DNA from: Paramoeba atlantica
Taxonomy: Eukaryota; Discosea
Assembly (NCBI GenBank): GCA_977017575.1
Contig: CDRNVI010000234.1
Span: forward strand, 1 to 29,138
DNA length: 29,138 nt
Direction: 5' to 3'
The translations under genes were made by a program, and so were the position numbers. How positions within the stretch are numbered: position 1 is the first letter of the stretch; every line of letters starts with the position of its first letter. Below the pieces are notes generated by a model. It was not told the origin of the DNA and made no database searches. It worked only from the letters and a program-made list of their open reading frames with translations. Shown here piece by piece: positions 19,528-27,616 of the stretch.

Positions 19528-21725
19528 TAAAAAAAAATTTTTTTTTAATTTAAATATCAAAAATATCATTTATTGAAATGAAGTGTAATCTAGATATTTA
19601 AGAATATACTTAAATTAAATTATTATAGTCAAGTAAGATTAATTCACTTTAATACTAACTTAGTAGCCAAAAGTTCTAATGTTTCTTTCTATTTCTCATT
19701 CAAATCTCTTTTAAAATTCTTTTCTTTTCATCAACTTTAATAAATTTAATAATCTTCCTTTTTATAGAAAGTCTTATTACACTTTTCAACTAGTAGTTCC
19801 TTGCTTGTTCATACTCTTTTCTCCACTTTTGGTTTTCTTTCTCAACAAAACTTTTTAACATTTCATCAAATGCAACTCTTTTAGGAAACCACTTAATAAT
19901 ATTATTTAACTTTCTTCACAAAAAAGCTTCAATTTAAATCCAATGGTTTCATCACCCATTTTCATAATTTAGAATTCTTAATAATCCATTCCTCATTGGT
20001 TGTTGTTAGTTGCTTCAATCTTGGATCTTAGTTTTTATCAAATATAGTTTCCATTTCATCCTCTTCAAAGTGACTTGTTGCTGTTATAATCACATCTGAT
20101 CTTTTGTTAAATTTGTAATACACATGAATATACTTTATTTTGGCAAATTTACTTTTAATAATATTTCTAATCTTAGATAAGATCTCATTGAACTCAAAAT
20201 TATCAATTCATTTTAGATGCTGCCTCAATTAAAATTTTACAATTTCCCACTATTTTTACATGTTATCCAAAACCAATAACTTATTGTAAACCAGTTAAGT
20301 ATCTTGAAAACTCATTCAAGTTATTTGAGCTTAATGGAATTGTTTTAAATCTACCTCCAACTTTCAAACCTTCCTTAATAATCACACATTCAAATTCTCC
20401 AATGCAGAAATTTACATACTTAAAGCTATCATAAAACACTTGTAAGGTAGAGTATTTGAACTTTAGTTGTTTCACTTCTCTTTTACCTTTGGAGGAAGCC
20501 TTCTTTATAGTCTAAAGTTTGAGGATCATTTTGTTTGTCTTAGCAATTTCATCAAAAATTTTAATAATAAAGCTTGAGAACTTAGATTCTTCTGCACATA
20601 CAATAATCCATAAGCTCAATAGAGTTATACTCACTGCAGATGCTTTAGCCTTTTTTAAATATTAGTTTGTGAATTCACACACAAAGTTAGCACTTTTCCA
20701 CCTAGGAATCTTTAAAACAAAGCATTTCTTTTTAATAGTTTTCAAAATCATCTTAGCTTTCAAACATTCTTTGAGAAGGTGCATCTTTGACTTTTTGGCT
20801 TTTCTACACAGTTGACAAAGTAAACTCACAAATGTGAAATGGACAATCTTATCCACAGTTAGAAGGCCCCTCAAGAAGAACTTCAGAAGATTTTGCTTAA
20901 TCTGGAGTCTTTGTGGAAGAGATAAATTATAGATCATACATTTCAAGCACCCATCCTTCACATAGAAATTCTTTACTCTTACAAAAATGTTTCAAAATAG
21001 AAAAAAGAAAGATTTCTTGATTTTGGAGCTCATCTTTACTTGTTCTAAGATAACCCTATTAGCTTCTAAAGCATCAATCTTTATAGCTTCAATGAACAAT
21101 GGATTCTTATAATAATCTTGGAGAGGCTTTCTTGATACTAGTAGAGCCCAGTTAAACAAAATAGGATGTTTAACTTGGGGTTTTTCAAAAAACAAGAGAC
21201 AAAGAGAAGTCATTACATAGGACTTTAGATTTACATATGCACCTAAGGTTGAATGAATAGCTTTCCACATCTTTGAGGAGATAGCTTTTGAAATAAGCTT
21301 AAATCTTGTTAAATAATCTATACAAGGAATAAAGTAAGTATTAATCATCTAAACTCTTTCATTGAAGCTGCCTTTCTTTTGCTTAATTGCTGTTCCAACC
21401 TTTTGTATTTTCTTGATCATCCCTTCTCAATCCTTAGTTGGGTTCATTCTTCAAGAAATTATAATTTCCAAGTATACAATCTCCTCTTTCAAATAATTAG
21501 CCAAAGGCATTTCAATCCAAGGGTTTTTTTCAGTTAATAATACAAAACATTTATTATAATTGAGTTTAGCTTCAGTTCTTTGTTCATATTCTTGGAAAAT
21601 TAAGGTTAAAGAATTTATGGATTGGACCCTATGGAGGAAAAGGATTAAGTCATCCATAAACCCAATAAGCTTCTTAAAATCATCTCCATTGTTCAAACTA
21701 ACCAACAAAACATCAAAAAGGATAA

Positions 21726-21750
21726 TAATATTAATATTAATATTAATATT
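21726..21750. repeat. AATATT microsatellite at a deletion junction
   Basis: About four units of TAATAT lie between LINE-C RT sequence (ending near 21725) and the truncated 3' side of SINE1e. It sits at the break of a deletion of about 1 kb of LINE-C and may be filler DNA from repair or later slippage. Confidence 0.8.
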
Positions 21751-21917
21751 CTTTGTTTTTTAGTAAACAGGGCAAAAAATAACCTGTTCTGTTTTTCATA
21801 TTCAAATGAATAGGAAGAAAAAATAATATTTTTAATATTTTCCTCTTTGAGATTTGAACCTGCAACCTTAAATTGAAGCAATAGCTGTTTTACCAATTAA
21901 GCCATCATACTACAATT
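21751..21917 (-). mobile_element. SINE1 copy e, 3'-truncated
   Basis: A minus-strand SINE1 with head and central domain but no tail. The B box is read as GGTTCAAATCT and the A box as TGGCTTAATTGG, both showing transitions. The usual AATAAAGT tail and duplicated flank are missing because the sequence ends in the AATATT repeat. Confidence 0.85.
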
Positions 21918-22554
21918 GTAGGGTTATTAATTAGGTATTCAGGAATTCTTTTCTTCCAAGAGTTGATCTTCCACTCTTTTACACTGGTCCCTTCAATCAT
22001 TACAATATGATCTTTAAAACCAAATAAGATTCCATTTATAAACAAATGATCTTCAGGAGCCTTCAAGAAAAGGAAAATATAATCAATACACTGCCCCTGA
22101 AAATGGATGGGTTTTGACTAGTTGAGGCAAGACAAATTCATATCAGAAAGGTGTTCAATTAATTTCTAGCAATTGGTTTTGTTTAAATCTCAATTGAGAT
22201 TCCTAACCAAAATATTTTTGCTTTAGGAGAAAAATCAGGAAGATTCTTCCATTAGGTGTTCCAGTTTCAAACCAGGGTGGTGATAAACATTGAAGATTAA
22301 GAATTTTTGATTTTGGATGAAAACTTTTAATCCAAATGATTTACCTTCATTTTTCTCAAAAAAGAAGAGAATGAGATCTTTCAATCCTTTCACATGTCTA
22401 ATTCCAATCATAAGACTACATTTCCTCTCTGAGAAGGAATCACAAAACCAAATGTACTTCCTCAAGTAGTTCTTAAGATGATTAAAATCATTTTCAGATG
22501 TTGCATAGGTTTCCTGGAGGAAGATGTATTGAGGCCAAGAGTTAACTGTTTTTT

Positions 22555-23277
22555 GGTTTTGAAACCATCCCTCTTGGGTCCAACAATATTGGTGAATTTA
22601 CAGGCTGTTTGAAAGGAATGCAATGTGCCAGATCAATGACGAATGAGATTGAAGTTGTCGGGGATTGTATGATTCTCACCAAGGCTGCACCCAAAACCCA
22701 TGCCATCAAAAACTATGCCTTGAATGAACTACTTTGTGAAATCCGTAAGTTAGCAATGTGCTTTGATGAGATAGAATTCACCCATGTACCCCAAGAGCTT
22801 AACAAGCGAGCTGATGCAATTGCAACTGCTGCAAGTTGGTCTAAAGAGGATGGAACATGTGCTGTGAATGACCATCATTGGGATCCAAGATCACAACATA
22901 TTGCAGAAACCAGTGAAGAGTGGATTATTTTGAATTCAACCCTGTGGAACTGGATCAATTCCCCCCTCACCCATGACTGGACCTTCCCCATCCCCCCAGG
23001 GAATTTTATAAGGAAATTCCAAGAAAACACGGTGACAACCCTCCATGTTTTGTTTCTGGCCCAAACTGCTCTTGAGAATGCTCTAATTCTCCCTGTAATA
23101 ATTACTAAAGATATCCAAGGATGGTTCCATCAGTCCCAAGAGAGCAATCTGGTGAGGAGCTTTATTGAGGAAGATTTTCGAAGGAATGTAATTAACTTCA
23201 TAGAAACCTCCAAACCGAATTCACTCCCTGGTTTTAGAAGGCGAACAATCAAACGCAGACCCCTTAGTGAGAACTAA
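22555..23277 (+). CDS. LINE-D ORF2 C-terminal fragment: partial RNase H plus tail domain
   Basis: An uninterrupted 240-residue frame that enters at the truncation point and ends at TAA 23275-23277. The first Asp of RNase H is lost to truncation. NNIGEF, VVGDCM and NKRADAIATAAS supply the Glu and both later Asp positions, with HVPQELN before the last. After RNase H there is a further ~130-residue stretch: EEWIILNSTLW, NSPLTHDW, FIRKFQEN, then a basic end RRRTIKRRP. The EEWI...PL...RKFQ part recurs in LINE-E and partly in LINE-C. No initiation context is present, so it is a fragment and not a working gene. Confidence 0.9.
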   Translation, partial: GFETIPLGSNNIGEFTGCLKGMQCARSMTNEIEVVGDCMILTKAAPKTHAIKNYALNELLCEIRKLAMCFDEIEFTHVPQELNKRADAIATAASWSKEDGTCAVNDHHWDPRSQHIAETSEEWIILNSTLWNWINSPLTHDWTFPIPPGNFIRKFQENTVTTLHVLFLAQTALENALILPVIITKDIQGWFHQSQESNLVRSFIEEDFRRNVINFIETSKPNSLPGFRRRTIKRRPLSEN

Positions 23278-23447
23278 AGTTGGTAAAGAAACTCCAATGC
23301 ATCCCATGCTGAAGAGATCTTTGGATCTAACTCTTAATTTATCTTCCCTCCCCCCCCCCTTTCTTCCCCCCTCTTTTCCATCCTAGAGATGGTTTTTTAA
23401 CTCTAATAAATGGCACCTAGTGTCTGAACCTTAAAAAAAAAAAAAAA
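22555..23447 (+). mobile_element. LINE-D: young 5'-truncated LINE
   Basis: A plus-strand 893-bp 3' fragment of a LINE. It is bounded by a perfect 17-bp duplication, AGAGTTAACTGTTTTTT, at 22538-22554 and 23448-23464. The 3' UTR carries a C-rich run (near 23348) and ends AATAAATGGCACCTAGTGTC then a 16-A tail. Several CG dinucleotides survive (CGG, CGAATG, CGAGC, CGCAG), unlike the older copies. Together with the open frame and perfect duplication this suggests it is the most recent LINE here. Confidence 0.93.
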
Positions 23448-23460
23448 AGAGTTAACTGTT

Positions 23461-23902
23461 TTTTTTTTTTTTTTTTTTTTTTTTTTCTTTTTGAAGCAAA
23501 CTTTATTCAATTAGTAGTTTTTAATTTAAACCATTTAAATTACATTAAATTATATTTGTTTTTAATCTTTAATGAGAAGTAAAGTTTTTAAACTTTAACT
23601 TAGTTTAGTTAGTCTTTATACTGAACTTTAGAACTTCTACAAGTTCAGGCTGGAGAATGTACATCAAAAGAGAGAATAATTCAAAACTCTTTTCAAAGGA
23701 ATTTATTTTCAACTTTTTAGCAAATAAGGCTGAAATGTAATCTGTTTTGATTTTCACACTTTTTCAAAAGCTTTTCACTTCAATCAAATCATTTTACAGC
23801 ACCAAAAAAATTTTCTAAAATATTAAAAAACTGGGATTTGAACTTGCCCCCCCAAGGTTGAATATAGTTGAATTTATAACTAAACTACAGGCACTAACCC
23901 TC
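23461..23902 (-). mobile_element. SINE2 copy c (near full length)
   Basis: A minus-strand SINE2 starting with a long T run. Its duplication is AAGAGTTAACTGTT at 23447-23460 and AAGAGCTAGCTATT at 23903-23916. The left copy overlaps the right duplication of LINE-D, so LINE-D used the same site later. The head keeps the A-box region and a B box read as AGTTCAAATCC. The central hairpin arms are TTCAGC and GTTGAA in the SINE sense. Confidence 0.9.
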
Positions 23903-24041
23903 AAGAGCTAGCTATTATTTTCTTACAGATCTTAAGTTTTTTTTCATTTTAAAGCTTATTTATGTTCCAGGAGAGGACTTTCAAGTTAAGAAAATAAAAA
24001 AAATATTGAATTTAGGATAAATTGGAAGGATTGAATTCCAG

Positions 24042-24898
24042 CACATGAGGGTGGGCTCAAGCTGCACTTACAGTCAAGGCAATTTGTGGATTTGAATTGG
24101 ACTGTTGGAGAGGTTTCAATACCCTGAAAGTTAGCTAATGTTATTGCTCACCTCAGCTCACAAACAGCCTCAACTTGACTTTCTTTCATTGTTCAAACTT
24201 TTGACCATTGAAAAAAAACCAAAAAAAACATTAATTGTTGAAAAAATAACTTTGATGGTTGAAAAAAAATAACAAAAATTTTAACCATTGAAAAAATAAT
24301 TTCAACAGTCAAAAAAAAACAAAAAAAAAATTGATTGTTGAAAAAAAAGTGCTTTTTTTTGCATTTTTTTTTCAACTACCAAAAAACAAAGCTATCACCA
24401 GTTTTTTGTTTTGTTTTTTCTCTTCAAAACTGAAAGAAAGGTTGAAAAGAGTGTTTGAGAGTGAGTTTTGAGGTGTTTTTTGAAGAAAAAAAAAAATTTG
24501 TTTCTCTTTTCACTTTTTTATCATCAAATGAATTTACAATAAGAAATTTCTTTTTGTTTGAATTAATCAACAAAACAAGTTCTTTTTTTTCCTTCCACAA
24601 TATCATCATCTTCAACTTCAATATACAACCTTTTCTTTCAAATCAAACAATTCAATCATCAAAAGAATAACAAATACACACTTTTTTTCTTTTTTCTTTT
24701 TCTTTTTTATTTTATTTTTTCAACTTTCACCATTCTTATTCAACCAAAAAACAAACAAATCAAAAGAGAGACCATAAAAGTGAACATATGGATATAATAT
24801 CAGATTTTTTTTTTGAAGGCTCAAAAGAAATATCTGAAGTTACTTTAACCCTAAAAAATATCATGATTGTAAGTGCAGCTTGAGCTCACCCCTATGTG
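24042..24898. mobile_element. Element with 35-bp terminal inverted repeats, no transposase
   Basis: The left end (24042-24076) and the reverse complement of the right end (24864-24898) agree at 31 of 35 positions, the four differences all being transitions. The ends begin CACAT and share GCTCAAGCTGCACTTACA. The 857 bp between hold no frame. It contains many short GTTGAAAAAA-type units (about 24205-24380) and T-rich stretches. Flanking bases give only AG on both sides, so no secure target duplication. A non-autonomous DNA transposon (MITE-like) is likely; CAC ends recall the CMC group, but that is weak. Confidence 0.6.
24205..24385. repeat. Diverged GTTGAAAAAA-type tandem units
   Basis: Several imperfect copies of a unit like ATTGTTGAAAAAATAAC or ACCATTGAAAAAAAACC occur head to tail. 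A reversed unit (TTTTTTTTTCAACTACC near 24366) could fold back on the last forward unit. They lie inside the inverted-repeat-bounded element. Confidence 0.6.
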
Positions 24899-25178
24899 AG
24901 AGGAGATTTGGAAATCACAAAGTCTCTCTTGGGGGAAAAGAGAGTTGAGGGGGGTGGGAGGAGTGGGAAGTTGAGAAATTAGTTGGAACTTGTTGATAAC
25001 TGTTGAAGAAAGGGGTTGAAGTTGAGCATCAAATCTCAGGGAGGAGAATTGAAAGAGCTCATATTTTCTAATATTATTTTGATTATTTTTTTTTCCTTTT
25101 TTTTTCCTTTTGTTTACCATCTTCTGTTCTATTTTTTAGTATTTCTTTCCTTTTTTTTAATTAACTTCCAACTTAGAA
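24899..25178. other. Unassigned stretch
   Basis: A G-rich, then T-rich stretch (AGAGTTGAGGGGGGTGGGAGG near 24940) with no recognised frame or repeat. A short frame here looks accidental. Its right end is the SINE2d target duplication (25164-25178). Confidence 0.6.
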
Positions 25179-25602
25179 GGGTTGGCACCTGTAGTTTAGT
25201 TATAAATTTGACTATGTTCCACCCTAGGGGGGTGAGTTCAAATCCCAGTTTTTTGATATAAAAGAAAATTTTTCTGGTGCTATAAAGTGATTTGATTGGA
25301 GTGAGAAGTTTTTGAAGAAGTATGAAAATTGGAACAGATTACATCTCAGCCCTGTTTGCTAAAAAGTTAAGGATAAATTCCCTTGAAAGGAGTTTTGGAT
25401 TATTCTTTCTTCTGATGTGCATTCTCTAGCTTGAATTTACAGAAGTTCTAAAGTTCAACATAAAAACCAACTGAACTAAGCTAAAGTTTAAAACTTCATC
25501 TCTTGTTAAAAGTTAAAAACAAATATAATTTAATGTAATTCAAATGGTTTAGATTAAGAACTATTAATTGAATAAAGTTTGCCTTAAAAAGAAAAAAAAA
25601 AA
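25179..25602 (+). mobile_element. SINE2 copy d (full length)
   Basis: A plus-strand SINE2 flanked by ACTTCCAACTTAGAA at 25164-25178 and ACTTTTAATTTAGAA at 25603-25617, differing by C-to-T only. A-box region TAGTTTAGTTATAA, B box AGTTCAAATCC near 25230. The central domain and the AATAAAGTTTGCC tail are present. With copy a it defines the family. Confidence 0.92.
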
Positions 25603-25617
25603 ACTTTTAATTTAGAA

Positions 25618-26020
25618 CTTTCTTTTAATTTTTTTTCTTTTTTTCTAATTTTTTTTTTTTCTTTAAACTTTTCCTCTTTTTCTTTTAAACAATAGAAAAG
25701 CTTCCTTGAAGGTCATTTGAAGATAATTTTGAATTTCCATCAAGATTAGTATTTTAAAGATAAGAGGGAAAGAGGGAATTAACAATTTTTTAACTATTGT
25801 TAGAATGAAAATCAAATGAAAAAGATGAAAATTCATGTTTATTTGAATTACTAAAAGAGATAGTGTTTTTCTGGTTTTACAAACTAATGGTGATGTTCTT
25901 TTTCTTGATTACTTTTTTGGCTTGTGATCTAGGGACTCTATAGGAAACACCTTCAGAGGAGAGGAACACTTTGGACACCAGTGGAGGAAAGAGGGAAAGA
26001 AACATTAGTGGAGGAAGAAG
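25618..26020. other. Unassigned stretch, T-rich then purine-rich
   Basis: T and TC runs to about 25690, then ordinary AT-rich sequence, then a purine-rich end with GAGGAAAGAGGGAAAGAAAC and a related GAGGAAGAAGGGG near 26010. No gene is supported. It could be a leader of the T-rich unit that follows SINE1f, but nothing here shows that directly. Confidence 0.5.
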
Positions 26021-26035
26021 GGGAAGGGACATTTC

Positions 26036-26358
26036 TTTTTTTTTTTTAATATTGGACTTTATTAGATGATGGTCTAACCCAAAGCCACTAATTTTTTAAG
26101 GTTAAAAATAACAAGGATAGAATTTCACTTCTTTAAGTTCAAATGGTTTAAAGACCTTTAATTCACTCAAACTCCTTCTTAAGGAATTTATTCTCTGCTT
26201 TTTAGCAGACAGAACAAAGAATAATCTATTCTGTAATTCACATTCAAGTGAGTAGGAAGAGAAAATAATGTTTTAATATTTTCCTTTTTGGGATTTGAAT
26301 CTACAACCTTGAATTGAAGCAATAGTTATTTTACCAACTAAGCTATTATGCTACAATT
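26036..26358 (-). mobile_element. SINE1 copy f (full length)
   Basis: A minus-strand SINE1 with duplication GGGAAGGGACATTTC at 26021-26035 and GGGAAAGGACACCTC at 26359-26373, differing by transitions. The head, central domain and tail are all recognisable. The hairpin arms read CTTTGT and GCAGAG in the SINE sense. Confidence 0.92.
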
Positions 26359-26373
26359 GGGAAAGGACACCTC

Positions 26374-27616
26374 TAGAATTTCTCACTTTATTACTTTTTT
26401 CCTTCTTTGCAAGAATGGTTTTGAAAATTGTGTTTGATTTTTTAACTTCCAATATTTTGTTTGTGTTGCCTTTCAATTTCTTTTTACTTTGCCTCACTTT
26501 TTCCCTATCTTTATTGATTATTTTTCTTGTTTTTTCAGCTTACAATTTTATACTGGTGTGCACTATTTTGAATTATATTTCTGGCAGCCATTTTTGACTT
26601 AGCACATGGTTTTTCAATAAACACAGTTCTGATCACATCTATTTTTGTTTTTCTCCTTATGTTATAGAAGATTCATGTTATTTTTCTTGTTTCTTGGAGA
26701 TTATTTTTGTATTTGTCAATGTTTTTTTTTGCCTGTTATGACACTCTGTTTTAACTTTGTTCTTTGTTTTGCCCAACTGTTCTTTTGATTTTATTTCTGT
26801 TTTATAGATTTTCTCTGCCTTTGATTTGCTTAAGATGATTTCTTGTTGATTTCCATGTTTCATTTTTATTGGTGAATCAATTCAGTCCTCTTGCTCATTG
26901 TTTGTTTTGGTTATTTGTCTTTGGTTATGCTTTTAGAACAACATATTGTTTGGAATTAACATTCTGAACAACTTCAGCTTACACAACACTGTTTCCTTGT
27001 ATAATCTTGACTTGAGTTTTGTTTGTCAACATTTCTCAAAGCTTCTTCATGTTCCTCAATCTCTTCTTTGTGTTGGATATTGTGATTGTTGGTTCTATTT
27101 GAAAATTTTTGTAATTCCTTCTGTTATTTCAATTGGTCTTTGTTGATGTTTGCCTCATGCTTACAAATTGCATTTTGATGATTATTTTATTGTTGATTTT
27201 GAGTTGAGCCCTAATCAAACTTTTTCTCTTGATTCAATGAATATTTGTGATCATTTGTATTGATTGAATGATGGTTGTGTAGTTTTAATACTCATTTCTA
27301 TCTCATTTTGGATTCATGGATTTGTATTTTCAGATTTTTGTTCTTCAACTGCCATTTCTGATTGTGAATTTGTGATTGTGGATTTGCTTGACTGGATTTA
27401 TTCTTATGTTTGACAATTTCTCATTTTGTTTTGTTTCCTCAAAGCTTGATTGAATTTTTCCCTCTGTCTTGATGATATTCTTAAAAATTCCTGATATTTT
27501 CAAAGTAATTCTAGATTGAATTTGTACTTTTTGAATCTGAATGTACTTTATTATTAATCTCTTTGGATTTTTCATCTTGTTATCTCAAATTCCCTACCTG
27601 TGAATTTGAACTCTTA
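26374..27616 (+). other. T-rich non-coding DNA, outer part of the inverted unit
   Basis: Strongly T-rich on the plus strand with intron-like texture and no believable frame (short frames only). It runs without a break into the right inverted-repeat arm, so it is likely part of the same unit. Its mirror on the left side should lie beyond LINE-C but is not found there. Confidence 0.65.

Larger units (their letters stand above)
19538..23984 (-). mobile_element. LINE-C: highly decayed LINE, interrupted
   Basis: A minus-strand LINE with poly(T) at 19538-19546. Reading leftward: endonuclease start (LSWNIN near 23960), endonuclease body at 22537-21918, then RT from VSLNNG with FMDD at 21660-21649, the knuckle region near 20830, RNase H at 20480-20100 and the C-terminal tail near 19990. 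About 1.06 kb (end of endonuclease to RT motif B) is missing at the SINE1e junction. LINE-D and SINE2c split the endonuclease. C-to-T and G-to-A change is the heaviest in the window, giving many stops. The 5' end is uncertain; CAAGTTAAGAAAA near 23983 may mirror CAATCAGTTAAAAAA at the 3' flank. Confidence 0.85.

Noticed and set aside
24042-24898. Assignment of the inverted-repeat element to CACTA transposons
   Set aside because: The ends read CACAT, not CACTA, and no 3-bp duplication is present.
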